Shown here in pieces: positions 1 to 9,185 of a stretch of 64,000 bases of DNA. The stretch is from contig NZ_QJVJ01000011.1 in NCBI RefSeq assembly GCF_003217775.1, positions 1 to 64,000 on the forward strand, in the 5' to 3' direction. Numbering within the stretch: position 1 is the stretch's first letter; the number at the start of each line of letters is the position of its first letter. A program made the translations under genes and the position numbers. The DNA is from Paenibacillus flagellatus. Its GTDB lineage: Bacteria > Bacillota > Bacilli > Paenibacillales > NBRC-103111. The notes below the pieces were generated by a model, which saw nothing but the letters and a program-made list of their open reading frames with translations, did not search any database and had not been told where the DNA came from.

Positions 1-2678
1 GGGCGCGCGGCCGTCGCCGGCGGGGCCGCTTCGGCGGCGCGCGAGCGGAGCCGCGCAAGCGCGGCCGCGGCGGTGCCGGAGGCGGCGGGCGCCGCGGAGC
101 GGGCGCCGCGCGCCGGCGCGAGCGCGCGGGCGAGCCGGCGCCACGGCACGTGTAGGCGCCGCACGGCGACGTCCGCGAGCCAGAGCGCCAGCGCGGCCGC
201 GAGCAGCGCGCGCGACAGGTCGCGGACGGTGCGCTTCGGCGACGCGGAGGCGGCGAACGCCTCCTCCGGCTTGTCGAGCGCGAGCACGCGGCCGCCGGTC
301 AGCTCCGCCAGCTTCGCGAGCTTCTCCGCCCCGCCCTCCAGCCCGCCGATCCGGTATTCCGGAGAGTACGGGATGACGAAGCCGGTCGTCACGCCGGCTC
401 CGGTCCGTTCGCCCCCTTCCCCGGTCCGTTCGATGCTCGTCAAGTAGACGCCGGGCTTCGCCCCCGGCAGCGTGCCGCCGTATTCGCCCGGCGCCGTCGG
501 CTCGAGCGCCACCTCCGTCCGGTTCAGCTCCTCGTCGGTTACGATCGCCTTCAGCTCGCCGTCGTAGCCTTCGCCGCCGCGCACGTCGAGCGTCGCCTCG
601 CCGCCGTTCAGACGGTTCGTCACCTCGTAAGGGGACGATTGGAACTGCGGGAACGTCCACTTGACGATCCGGCTGAAGACGTCCGGAAACCGGCCCCAGC
701 TCACCCAGTCCCCCGACCACTTGCCGGTCAAGTCGCTCGTCCACGCGACCGCCTTGCCCGCCCCGTACTGCCAGCGGGCGAGCAGCGGATCCGGCTCGGG
801 ACTGGCAAGCGCCACCTCGGCCGTTTCCTTCGGCGTCGTCGCGATGTACGCGTTGATCGTCGGCAGGCCGCCGGCGAACAGTCCGTTCCATTCCGCCGCC
901 TGGCCGATCGCCGGGACGAACGGCTGGTCGACGATGTACGTGCGCGAGACGAGAACCGCCTCCCGGCTGAAAATCGCCGGTACCGTGCTCTGATCGTTCG
1001 TGAAATAGTAGCGGCCGTTCGCGAGCTGCGCAATCTTCTCCAGCAGCTGCGTGTCGGCGCCGTCGCCGATCGCGACCGACGACAAGGTGATGTTGTCGCC
1101 GACCATGTTTTCGGCCAGCGCTTCGTAGCTTTGATTCGTCGCCGACTGGCCGTCGGTCAGCAGGATGATATGTTTGCGCTGCGCGTCGACGTCCCGCAGT
1201 TTCGCGTACGCCTGCTCCACCGCCGTATATATCTCCGTTCCGCCGTCGGCGGCGATCGAGTTGATCTTATCCGTCACCGCCTTCGGGTCGGTGAGCCGCT
1301 GCGGCTCGACGACCCACCACGGCGCCGAGTCGAACGCCAGCACGCCGATCGTGTCCTTCTCCCGCATCAGCTGCACGGTCCGCGACGCCGCCTCCTGGGC
1401 GAGCGCGATTTTGTCGCCGGCCATGCTGCCCGATTTGTCGATGACGAGCATGAGCGCGAGCGACGGGATTTCCCGCTTGCCCCGCAAATCCATATAGACG
1501 GGCAGCGCCCGCTCGATCGGCGTCTTGAAATAACCGCCGAGCCCGAAGCTGTGCTCGCCGCCGGTCATGACGAGCCCGATGCCGTAGTCGCGCACCGACT
1601 GCTCGATCATCTCCATCCGCTTCTCGGACAGCCTCGTCGCCGGAACGTCGGCCAGCACGATCGAATCGTAGCCCGTGTAGTCGGTCAGCTCCTGCGGGAG
1701 CATCTCCGGCGGGACGACGTCGTACGGGACGAGGCCGGAATCGAGCACGCCGGCCATATTCGCCGCGGCTCCGGGCGTTCCTTCCACCAGCAGCACCTTC
1801 GGCGGGCCGGCCACCCGGCTGAACGCGTACGCCGCGTTGTTCGACGATACTTCGTCGCCGTCCGCGTACAGCTCCGCCCGGTACCGGTGAAGGCCCTGCT
1901 CCTTCGCCAACCCGCGCAGGGCGAACCGGTTCGTCCCTTTCTCGAGATCGACCCGCTCGGCGGATAGTTCCCGGTTGTCCTCGTAAATCCGCAGCGTCCC
2001 GGTCCCCGCGAACGTGCTCGTCACGGTCGCCTCCAGCGCATACTGCTCCGCCTGGTACAGCTTCTCCGGCAGCGTCAGGGCGTCTACCGAGGCGTCGCGG
2101 CGCTCCTTCGGCGGCAGCGGGACGACGTCGACGGGTATGCCTTTATCCCGCAGCAGCTTCCCCTGCCTCAGCACGTCCCCCACGTTCTCGCCGCCGTCGG
2201 ACAGCAGAACGATGCGAGGCGACGCGTCGTCCGGCAGCATCGTTTCCGCCAGCTGGAGCGCCCCGTCCAGACGGGTGAACGTCTTGTCGACCGCGCTGCC
2301 GAACGCGAATCCGGCGACGCCGGTCTCGTCCGGGCTTTTCTCGATCGCCGCGTCCAAGCCGGCCGATACGACGCCGGCCGCGTCGTCGTCCGCTTTGGCG
2401 GCGCCCGCGTGACGGATCCACGTCTCGATTGCGGCGTCGTCGGCTATGCTGTCCGACCGGTCGGCGACGAAGACGACCGCCTGGCGCTCGATCGTGGAGA
2501 AGCTTTGCAAGCCGGCGAGCGCGAGGACGAGAAGAAACGCGACGGCGCCGCGCAGGCCGACGGCGATCCGTTTGCGCCATCCGGACAGCCGGGTCGCCGT
2601 GCGCCACACCCAGACGATATAGGCGGCGGCCGGCGCCAGCAGCAGCAGCCATAAAGCCGATTCAAACCGAAGCCCCAC
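1..2678 (-). CDS. Membrane-anchored double-VWA protein, partial (3' end beyond window)
   Basis: Open for about 892 codons from a GTG start and running off the left edge, so the C-terminus is missing. Two hydrophobic segments lie at about residues 5-23 and 35-52. A first VWA-like domain follows (VVFVADRSDSIAD near residue 62), then a beta-rich stretch, a class I glutamine-amidotransferase-like fold (LLVEGTPGAA, then VMTGGEHSFGLGGY), then a second VWA domain with an intact MIDAS motif DKSGSMAG near residue 410. A further membrane helix lies near residue 830. The start overlaps the end of the upstream VWA gene by 17 bp, which suggests translational coupling. By family, VWA proteins beside MoxR ATPases act as metal-dependent adhesion or assembly partners; the substrate is unknown. 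The length and paired VWA domains match large membrane VWA proteins of Paenibacillaceae; function beyond that is inference. Confidence 0.85.
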   Translation of the reverse strand, partial: MGLRFESALWLLLLAPAAAYIVWVWRTATRLSGWRKRIAVGLRGAVAFLLVLALAGLQSFSTIERQAVVFVADRSDSIADDAAIETWIRHAGAAKADDDAAGVVSAGLDAAIEKSPDETGVAGFAFGSAVDKTFTRLDGALQLAETMLPDDASPRIVLLSDGGENVGDVLRQGKLLRDKGIPVDVVPLPPKERRDASVDALTLPEKLYQAEQYALEATVTSTFAGTGTLRIYEDNRELSAERVDLEKGTNRFALRGLAKEQGLHRYRAELYADGDEVSSNNAAYAFSRVAGPPKVLLVEGTPGAAANMAGVLDSGLVPYDVVPPEMLPQELTDYTGYDSIVLADVPATRLSEKRMEMIEQSVRDYGIGLVMTGGEHSFGLGGYFKTPIERALPVYMDLRGKREIPSLALMLVIDKSGSMAGDKIALAQEAASRTVQLMREKDTIGVLAFDSAPWWVVEPQRLTDPKAVTDKINSIAADGGTEIYTAVEQAYAKLRDVDAQRKHIILLTDGQSATNQSYEALAENMVGDNITLSSVAIGDGADTQLLEKIAQLANGRYYFTNDQSTVPAIFSREAVLVSRTYIVDQPFVPAIGQAAEWNGLFAGGLPTINAYIATTPKETAEVALASPEPDPLLARWQYGAGKAVAWTSDLTGKWSGDWVSWGRFPDVFSRIVKWTFPQFQSSPYEVTNRLNGGEATLDVRGGEGYDGELKAIVTDEELNRTEVALEPTAPGEYGGTLPGAKPGVYLTSIERTGEGGERTGAGVTTGFVIPYSPEYRIGGLEGGAEKLAKLAELTGGRVLALDKPEEAFAASASPKRTVRDLSRALLAAALALWLADVAVRRLHVPWRRLARALAPARGARSAAPAASGTAAAALARLRSRAAEAAPPATAAR

Positions 2679-4626
2679 GCCGGTACACCCCCCATTCCCA
2701 TACGACGAAAGCGAGCGCCAGCACCGCAAGCCAGCGCCAGAGCGCGTACGGCGCCCCACGTTCGGCCGTCGAGTCCGTCAAGTCCGCCGCTCCCGTCCCG
2801 TTCGTCTCGCCGCCGTTTGACGCATCGGGACCGAACGACAGCGGCGCGGCCGCCCGCCCCGATTCGCCCGGATCCGGCATGACGCCGAGCCACCGGGTTT
2901 GGACCGTATGGCCGGCTTCATCCTTCTCCACGAGCCGGTAAAGGCCCGGGATAGCCGGTACCGGCTGGACGGGCGACGGCCGGCCGGACGACGTTTCGAT
3001 CTCGGTGCCGGCAGCCGCTCCCCCGTCCTCCGCGACCCATTCGGCGGAGGCGGCGCGCGGCGACACGGCGATTTCTTTGCGCTCGCCCGCGACCGCGCGT
3101 CCCAGGCTGCCGCCTTGGGCCGAAGTGAGCCATTCGAGCGCGTTTTGCACGAATACGGGAAACTCGGGCCGCAGCGGCCAATCGGTCCGCTGAAGCGCGA
3201 ACGCGAGCGCGATGCGCGGCAAGCCGTTCTCCTCGCCCGCGTAAACGAGCGGCACGTTTTGCGCCGATACGATCGGCTTCCCCCAGGATAGCGACTTCGG
3301 GAGAAGCGCGGAAGCGACGTGGGTGTCGCGGAATTTCAAATACCGGGTCGCCGGATGGTCGCCGACCGTTATCGCTCCCGCCGGCACCGGCACTTCCGTG
3401 CCTTCGAAGCCGGATTGGACGTACAGAACCGGCTTCGACGCCAGCAGCTTTTGCCAGGACTCCGAGGCGAGAACGGACGCGTCCACGGCATCGATCGCGA
3501 TCGCGTCCGGTCCGTTTCCATCCCTCGCCGTATCGATCCATGCTTGCGCGTCGTCCGGGGCGAGCTTCGTCACTTCGGCGCCGGCCAGCTGCAGCGCTTT
3601 TTCGAGGAACAGGTTGCCGGTTCCGACGCTCAGCACCTTCTTGGGCCGATCCCCTTCGAGAAACGCGTAGGACACGTCGTCCGCGCGCATCGCGTCGGCG
3701 CCGCCGGCGTCCAGCTTGTACCAATCCGCCGCTACGAGCCGCTCGAAATAAACGGACGCCGTCTTGCCCGGGTCGACCGTCGCCTTTCGGACTTCGGCCA
3801 AGCTTCCGCCCGCGTACAGGGAAAGCTCGACGGCGGCGGGCGCGTCGCCCCAATTTTTAATCGTGGCGACGGCCGTGACCGCGGTCTCCCCGCTCTCGGA
3901 CGTCGGGGCGCGCTTCACCCCGAATTGGGCGACCGACACGTTGCCGGGCGCGGCCTTCCCCGCCTCCTCCGTCGACACGACCGTTACCGGCACGTCGAAC
4001 GACAGCCCCGTCGCCGGCTCCGCGAACTGCCCGTCCGTAAACACGCGAATTTCCGCGTCCGCATCGCCCCGGGTCAACGCGGCCGCAAGCGACATCGCCT
4101 CCTTGTACGCCGTCTTCCCGTAGGACGGCTCCACTCCCGCGATCGTTTCGCGAAGCGTGCCGATGTCCGTCTCCCTCGTCAGCAGCACGTCCGCCTGCCC
4201 GCCCATCGCGATGACGGTAACCGCGCTTTCCGACGCGTCGCTCTCGATCCAGTCCGTGACGAGCCGCTTCGCCCGCTCGAGCCGGCTTTCCGGCTCGCCG
4301 CCTTCCGCTGCGGGGGCTGCGGCCGTCATGCTTGCGGACCGGTCCAGCACGACGACCGCATGCCCCTTCGCCTTCCGCTCCGACCATACCCACGGCTGCA
4401 TCAGCGCGAGTACAAGCATCGCCGCGACGAGCAGCTGGACGATCATAAGCAGCCGGGAGCGCAGCTTCTGCCACGGCCGGTTCGCCTCCAATTCTTTCAG
4501 CACGCGGTTCCAGAGCAGATGGCTGGAGACGGGCGTATCGATATAATTGCGCTTGAACAAGTAAAGCAGCACGATCGCCGGCAGCGACAAGCCGAACCAT
4601 AAGGCGGCGGCGGAATCGAAATGCAT
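2662..4626 (-). CDS. BatA/VWA domain membrane protein
   Basis: Protein of 654 residues. The N-terminus has the BatA-type pair of membrane helices (residues about 7-25 and 58-80) separated by a short polar loop. A VWA domain begins near residue 90 with the MIDAS variant DRSASM. The middle has a beta-sandwich region and an amidotransferase-like stretch, and the C-terminus has a last helix (LAVLALAFVVWEWGVY). It lies between the DUF58 gene (33 bp gap) and the second VWA gene (17 bp overlap). By analogy with Bat proteins, the VWA domain probably faces outside and works with the MoxR ATPase encoded two genes upstream. The ATG has a GGAGG site a few bases upstream. Specific substrate unknown. Confidence 0.85.
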   Translation of the reverse strand: MHFDSAAALWFGLSLPAIVLLYLFKRNYIDTPVSSHLLWNRVLKELEANRPWQKLRSRLLMIVQLLVAAMLVLALMQPWVWSERKAKGHAVVVLDRSASMTAAAPAAEGGEPESRLERAKRLVTDWIESDASESAVTVIAMGGQADVLLTRETDIGTLRETIAGVEPSYGKTAYKEAMSLAAALTRGDADAEIRVFTDGQFAEPATGLSFDVPVTVVSTEEAGKAAPGNVSVAQFGVKRAPTSESGETAVTAVATIKNWGDAPAAVELSLYAGGSLAEVRKATVDPGKTASVYFERLVAADWYKLDAGGADAMRADDVSYAFLEGDRPKKVLSVGTGNLFLEKALQLAGAEVTKLAPDDAQAWIDTARDGNGPDAIAIDAVDASVLASESWQKLLASKPVLYVQSGFEGTEVPVPAGAITVGDHPATRYLKFRDTHVASALLPKSLSWGKPIVSAQNVPLVYAGEENGLPRIALAFALQRTDWPLRPEFPVFVQNALEWLTSAQGGSLGRAVAGERKEIAVSPRAASAEWVAEDGGAAAGTEIETSSGRPSPVQPVPAIPGLYRLVEKDEAGHTVQTRWLGVMPDPGESGRAAAPLSFGPDASNGGETNGTGAADLTDSTAERGAPYALWRWLAVLALAFVVWEWGVYRRGASV

Positions 4627-4659
4627 GGGCGACTACCTCCTTCCGGACGGGATTCGGGA

Positions 4660-5562
4660 CTATTGCAGCACGCCGCTCTTGCGCATCGTGACGGCGAGCC
4701 ATTCGAGCGCGGGAACGTCGGTCGGCGCGATCGCGTACGCGATGCCCCGTTCGTGACAAAACCCGCGCAGCGATTCCGTGTACGCCCGGAGCGCCTCCCG
4801 GTACGCTCCGAGCACGCCGCGCGACATCGCGACCTCCTTGCCGATGCCCGTCTCGACGTCGATCAGCCGCAAATCCCCCTCGTACGAAGGACGCAGCTCC
4901 TCCGGCGACAGCACCTGCACGACGACGACCTCCTGGCGGGCGGCGAGCAGAAGGCGAAGCGTCTCCCGAACGCCCGATTCGTACAAGAAGTCGGAAAACA
5001 GCCACGTCATCCCCGGCCGCCGGGGAAGCTCGCCGGGCTGCGACAGCGCCCGGTGAAGGTCGCCCTCTCGTCCCGCCGGCGCATCCGCCAAGAAGCGGAA
5101 CAGCCGGTGGGCGGACGACTTGCCCCGCATCATCGGCAGCGTCGCGGCGACGCGGTCGCCGAACAGCCCGGCGCCGACCCGGTCGTACCCGGCCAGTGCC
5201 ATGTAGCCGATGCACGAGGCGAGCGTCTTCGCATAACGCAGCTTGTTGGCCCCTCCGGACGACTCGCCTCCCGTATCCATCGATGCGGACACGTCGACCC
5301 ACAGCCGCACCTGCAGCTCCTGCTCGTCGTGAAACAGCTTCACGAACGGCTTGCCGCTTCGTCCGTACGCGTTCCAGTCGATTTGGCGAATATCGTCGCC
5401 GGGCGCGTACAGCCGGTAATCGGCAAAATCGAGCGACGCCCCTTGCTGACGCGACCGGCGCCGGCCCTGCATCGTTCCGCGGACGCGCGTTTTGGCCATA
5501 ATCGACATCCGCTCCAGCCGGACGAGCATCTCCGTGTCCAGTCCGAGCGCCTCGCCGCTCAT
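4660..5562 (-). CDS. DUF58 domain protein
   Basis: Protein of 300 residues from the ATG that overlaps the MoxR stop codon (ATGA), the usual coupling of moxR-DUF58 pairs. An upstream in-frame extension into the MoxR gene is rejected because that stretch codes for MoxR in another frame. DUF58 signatures are visible: the SLDFADYRLYAPGDDIRQID stretch at about residues 43-62, then DWNAYGRSGKPFVK, and a VWA-like fold starting with VDVSASMDTGG. No membrane segment is seen, so it is probably cytoplasmic or peripheral. DUF58 proteins are regular partners of MoxR ATPases (compare B. subtilis YeaD beside YeaC). Exact role unproven. Confidence 0.88.
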   Translation of the reverse strand: MSGEALGLDTEMLVRLERMSIMAKTRVRGTMQGRRRSRQQGASLDFADYRLYAPGDDIRQIDWNAYGRSGKPFVKLFHDEQELQVRLWVDVSASMDTGGESSGGANKLRYAKTLASCIGYMALAGYDRVGAGLFGDRVAATLPMMRGKSSAHRLFRFLADAPAGREGDLHRALSQPGELPRRPGMTWLFSDFLYESGVRETLRLLLAARQEVVVVQVLSPEELRPSYEGDLRLIDVETGIGKEVAMSRGVLGAYREALRAYTESLRGFCHERGIAYAIAPTDVPALEWLAVTMRKSGVLQ

Positions 5563-6548
5563 CGGCGGGACTCCAAGGCGGCGAGCACGTCGCGCAAGAT
5601 CGCGTCGGTCGATTTCCCGGCCGCCTGGCCTTCGAAGTTGAGAAACAACCGATGCCGCAGCGCCGGAACCGCCACCTGCTCCACATCGTGGAACGAGACG
5701 TTCAGCCTGCCCGCGCACAGCGCCCGCACTTTGGCCAGCGATACGATCGACTGGATGCCGCGCGGACCGGAGCCGTACTGGACGTACCGCTTGACCGATT
5801 CCGGCGAATCCGGCTCGTCGGGATGCGTCGCCATCAGCAGCCGGACCGCGTAATCGAGCACGTCGTCGGCGACGAGCATATGCTTCGCCGTCTCTTGAAT
5901 CGCCGCGATCGCTTCCCCGTCCGCGGCTTTTTCCGCCCGCACCGCCGTAGGCGACGTCGTGCGCAGCACGATTTCCTTCAATTCGTCCTTCGTCGGGTAC
6001 GAGACGTTGATTTTGAGCAGGAACCGGTCGAGCTGCGCTTCCGGCAGCGGGTACGTGCCTTCGTTCTCGAGCGGATTTTGCGTAGCGAGCACGAAAAACG
6101 GCTTCGGCAGCGAATACGTTTCGGAGCCGACGGTCACCGTCTTCTCCTGCATCGCCTCGAGCAGCGCGCTCTGCGTCTTCGGCGTCGCCCGGTTGATCTC
6201 GTCGGCCAGCACGAGGTGTCCGAACAGCGGTCCCCGCTGGAACCGGTACGTCGTCTCGCCCTGTCCGCCGAACTGGATGACGTTCGTGCCGGTAATGTCG
6301 GCGGGCATCAAGTCCGGCGTGAACTGGATGCGCGAGAACGACAGGTCGACCGCGTCGGCGATCGTCCGTACGAGCATCGTCTTGCCGAGTCCCGGTATGC
6401 CCTCCAGCAGAGCGTGTCCGCCGGCGAACAGGCACCACAGCATCTGCTCCACGATGTCCTTCTGGCCGACGATGACGCGGCCGATTTCCCGACGGATCGC
6501 CTCCACCGTCTCGAGCTGCCGCCCGAGCTGTTCCTTCGATTCGATCAT
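5559..6548 (-). CDS. MoxR-family AAA+ ATPase
   Basis: Protein of 329 residues, the normal MoxR length. Walker A is GIPGLGKT at about residues 50-57 and Walker B is LVLADEIN at about 112-119. The sensor and arginine regions are present (LATQNPLENEGTYPLPEAQLD), and the lid domain is at the C-terminus. MoxR proteins are chaperone-like ATPases that activate or assemble VWA-domain partners; here three such partners (DUF58 and two VWA proteins) follow directly. It overlaps the DUF58 start by 4 bp and sits 19 bp after the coiled-coil membrane protein gene. A GGGGAG site precedes the ATG. Assignment to the family is secure; the target complex is not. Confidence 0.95.
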   Translation of the reverse strand: MIESKEQLGRQLETVEAIRREIGRVIVGQKDIVEQMLWCLFAGGHALLEGIPGLGKTMLVRTIADAVDLSFSRIQFTPDLMPADITGTNVIQFGGQGETTYRFQRGPLFGHLVLADEINRATPKTQSALLEAMQEKTVTVGSETYSLPKPFFVLATQNPLENEGTYPLPEAQLDRFLLKINVSYPTKDELKEIVLRTTSPTAVRAEKAADGEAIAAIQETAKHMLVADDVLDYAVRLLMATHPDEPDSPESVKRYVQYGSGPRGIQSIVSLAKVRALCAGRLNVSFHDVEQVAVPALRHRLFLNFEGQAAGKSTDAILRDVLAALESRR

Positions 6549-6567
6549 GATCGATTCGCTCCCCTCG

Positions 6568-8286
6568 TCACCGGTTCGGTTGAATTTCCGTAAAATAGTC
6601 GCGCACGAGCTGCTGCATCGTCTGCGGCAGCTCGGACCGGCCGAGCGACCGCGTCGCTTCCGTCTCGTATTCCTTGTACACTTCCTCGTATGGCCGCGAA
6701 ACGCCGTCGACGGCGGGGGCGGACCCGCCTTGCTGGATGTCGCCGACGCCCGTTCGCGACGGGCCGCCGTCGACCTGCGTCTCGCCGCCTCCGGTAGGGG
6801 TGCGCGGCGTGCTCACGAGGCCGCGCGAGCCGCTGCCCGTACCGCCGGCGAGTCCGCCGACGCCGCCGCCCGCTCCCCCCGGGGTGCCGCCGGCACCGCT
6901 GCCGCTGCCCGAGCCGCCGCCCGTACCCGTGCCGCTCCCGGAGCCGCTTCCGCTGCCGCTGCCCGAGCCCGGCTGCGCGCCGCCGCCGCCCCCTTGGCCG
7001 GGCGTCGCGCCGCTGCCGGCGCCGGGGACGGCTTGCCCGCCCGCCGGCGGAGCCGCCGCGGCGATGCCGGCGGCCATACCGCCCGCGCCCCAAGCGGACG
7101 GCGGGGCGATGCCCTGCGCCAACATCTGCTGAGCCGCCTGCAGCCCGGCCTGCGCGATTTGGCCGCTCAGCTGTCCGGCCTGCGCGGCAAGCTGCAGCTG
7201 CGAAAGCTGCGAGGCGATCGATTGCGCAAGCGCTTCCTGAAGCGCCCGCAATCCTTCCTCGCTCAAGCCCGCTTCCGCGCCCGCCCCGCTTTGCTCCCGC
7301 GCTTCCGCGGCCAGCGCCGCCAGCGCCTCCTGCAGCTTGCGCCGCACCTCTTCGTCGGTCGCCGCCGCCGTCGTCGCCAGCTTGTCGAGCGCATCCGCCA
7401 GCTCCCGCTTCTGCTCCGGCGTCATCCGCGCCGCCTCCCGTCCGAACGCGTCCAGCGCGGCGTCGAGCCCTTCGCGGTTCAGCGACGCGAGGCTGGCGCC
7501 GGCTTCCTTCAAAGCCGGGTTCGCCTCCCACGCCTTCGCCCACTGCTCCGCCTGCCGCATCTCCTTCTTCCAGGCGTCCTCCTGCTCCTTCAGCTTCTTC
7601 ATCGCCCGCTCCATCTCGTCGAGCGCTTCCTTCGCCGTATCGCTGTCGCGCAGTCCTTGCTCGAGCGACTCGAGCTCGCGGCCGAGCTTGTCGAGGCCGA
7701 TCGGGGGCAGCTGCTGCGACTTCAGCTCCTCGCGCTTCTGCTCCGCCTGCTCGGCCTGCTCGGCGATCCATTGCTTCTCCGCCTGCCGCTTCGCGATCGC
7801 GTCGTCCATCGGATTCGGCCACGCGAGCAGCAGCACGAGCGCGACCCCGAGTGCCGCGGCCGCCCCCGCCGTCTTCGGCTGGCGGGGAAGCGGCAGCCGC
7901 GCGGACGCCTCGCGGGCGAACGTCTCGGCGAACCGAAGCGCCTCCTCCCGCTGCAGCCGAGCGACCGGCGAATCCGATCCGCGGTGTGCGAGCGCCGTGC
8001 CGATCCGCTCCTCCAAGCCGCCGACCCGGTCCATCACGCCGGCGGCCTCCCTCTCTCCCGGAGGACGGAACGCCGCTCCGACAATACCCGCCGCGACGCC
8101 GATCGCGACGAGACCGGCCGCCGCGTAGCGGACGTGGGCGATCGGCGCGAACCGACCGACCGTCGCGAGCGCGACCGCCGCCGCGGCTCCCGCGAGCAGG
8201 CCGATCAAGGCGAACCGGACGACGCGCAGCACGATTAGCCGTCTGCGCACGCGGGCGACATGCTGCAGCAACTGTTCCGTATGCAT
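6568..8286 (-). CDS. Coiled-coil membrane protein with Gly/Ser linker (function unknown)
   Basis: Protein of 572 residues that I do not recognise as a named family. Two helices lie at about residues 22-70, a third at about 140-156. A long charged, Lys/Glu/Ala/Gln-rich helical and probably coiled-coil region spans about 160-375, followed by an Ala/Gly-rich stretch and a GSGSGS-type linker at about 440-480. The C-terminal 100 residues are polar (PYEEVYKEYETEATRSLGRSELPQTMQQLVRDYFTEIQP). The ATG has an AAAGGAG site. It lies between the ABC permease (59 bp) and MoxR (19 bp), so it is probably part of the same membrane assembly, perhaps as a scaffold. The DNA of the Gly/Ser part is strongly GC-biased and low in complexity. 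Confidence 0.8.
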   Translation of the reverse strand: MHTEQLLQHVARVRRRLIVLRVVRFALIGLLAGAAAAVALATVGRFAPIAHVRYAAAGLVAIGVAAGIVGAAFRPPGEREAAGVMDRVGGLEERIGTALAHRGSDSPVARLQREEALRFAETFAREASARLPLPRQPKTAGAAAALGVALVLLLAWPNPMDDAIAKRQAEKQWIAEQAEQAEQKREELKSQQLPPIGLDKLGRELESLEQGLRDSDTAKEALDEMERAMKKLKEQEDAWKKEMRQAEQWAKAWEANPALKEAGASLASLNREGLDAALDAFGREAARMTPEQKRELADALDKLATTAAATDEEVRRKLQEALAALAAEAREQSGAGAEAGLSEEGLRALQEALAQSIASQLSQLQLAAQAGQLSGQIAQAGLQAAQQMLAQGIAPPSAWGAGGMAAGIAAAAPPAGGQAVPGAGSGATPGQGGGGGAQPGSGSGSGSGSGSGTGTGGGSGSGSGAGGTPGGAGGGVGGLAGGTGSGSRGLVSTPRTPTGGGETQVDGGPSRTGVGDIQQGGSAPAVDGVSRPYEEVYKEYETEATRSLGRSELPQTMQQLVRDYFTEIQPNR

Positions 8287-8345
8287 GGGACATCTCCTTT
8301 CGAGCGTACGGCTTGGTCAGACTCGGCTTGGCCCGAAGTCCGCGA

Positions 8346-9185
8346 TTACAGCGTCCGCTTCTTCCCGCGCGGCCGCAGGAAGCGGATCGCGAGCAAAATC
8401 GCGACGATCGAGATCAGGACATGGAACGGCACGAACAAATGCCACAGCTTCAGGCCGGCCCAGCCGTTGCGAAAAAATTCCTCCGAGAAATTCGGCTCGA
8501 AAATGCTGATCATCGCCGCCATCGGATTCACTCCGATCAGCAAACCTGCAAGCTCTCTTGCCGAACTGTTCGTCACCGCCATGATGAAGATCGCCGCCAG
8601 CCCCGTAAACACGTACAGGAACAGCCCGACGCCGTACGTGACGATGAGCGAGACGACCGTCTTTTTGAGCAGCGTCGAGAACAGCACCCCGATCGAGCCG
8701 AGCGCGATCATGACGAGCACGTAAAAGGCGAACACGGACACGAGCTGCCCGGGCGATATGCCGCCGAACAAAAACACGATGCTGTAAACGGGCAGCGTCG
8801 CGAACACGATCAAAAACATGAAGCTGAGCGCCGAAAACAGCTTACTCAAAATAATCGTCGCCGAGCTTTGCTGCGTCGTCAGCAATATGTTCAGCGTCTG
8901 CTTCTCCCGCTCTCCGCTAATGACGCCCGCCGTCAAGCCCGGCGCCATGAAGCAGACGAGCACGAGCTGGGCGCCGCTCAAAAAGTAAAACAGCATCCGG
9001 CTCGACTCCGGGTTGAACCCGCGGACGCCGCGGTTGTGCATCTCCATATAAATGTACCCGAGCGCGAGAAGCCCGATGACGATCAAATAGGCGAGCAGCG
9101 CAAGCGGCGAACGGATCGTGCGCATGCGCAGCCGGAATTCTTTTTCGAGCACGGGATTGATCCACTTTTGCCTCCAGGCGCTCAT
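8346..9185 (-). CDS. ABC transporter permease (ABC-2 type)
   Basis: Protein of 279 residues with six hydrophobic segments and the conserved cytoplasmic motif GVISGEREKQTLNILLTT, typical of NatB/ABC-2 permeases that pair with the ATPase just upstream. The ATG overlaps the ATPase stop (ATGA). A longer upstream reading is the ATPase sequence in another frame. It probably forms the channel of an exporter or membrane-remodelling transporter. Membership in the MoxR/VWA cluster is unusual enough that the substrate could be a protein or a signal for complex assembly; this is inference. Confidence 0.92.
   Translation of the reverse strand: MSAWRQKWINPVLEKEFRLRMRTIRSPLALLAYLIVIGLLALGYIYMEMHNRGVRGFNPESSRMLFYFLSGAQLVLVCFMAPGLTAGVISGEREKQTLNILLTTQQSSATIILSKLFSALSFMFLIVFATLPVYSIVFLFGGISPGQLVSVFAFYVLVMIALGSIGVLFSTLLKKTVVSLIVTYGVGLFLYVFTGLAAIFIMAVTNSSARELAGLLIGVNPMAAMISIFEPNFSEEFFRNGWAGLKLWHLFVPFHVLISIVAILLAIRFLRPRGKKRTL

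Noticed and set aside
639-1967. Long plus-strand reading frame of 442 codons
   Set aside because: It is the mirror of the minus-strand VWA gene, whose translation carries MIDAS and membrane segments; the plus frame is Arg-rich and has no ribosome site.
5959-8238. Plus-strand frame of 759 codons
   Set aside because: Antisense to MoxR and the coiled-coil protein genes; Arg/Ala/Leu-rich shadow of GC-rich coding DNA.
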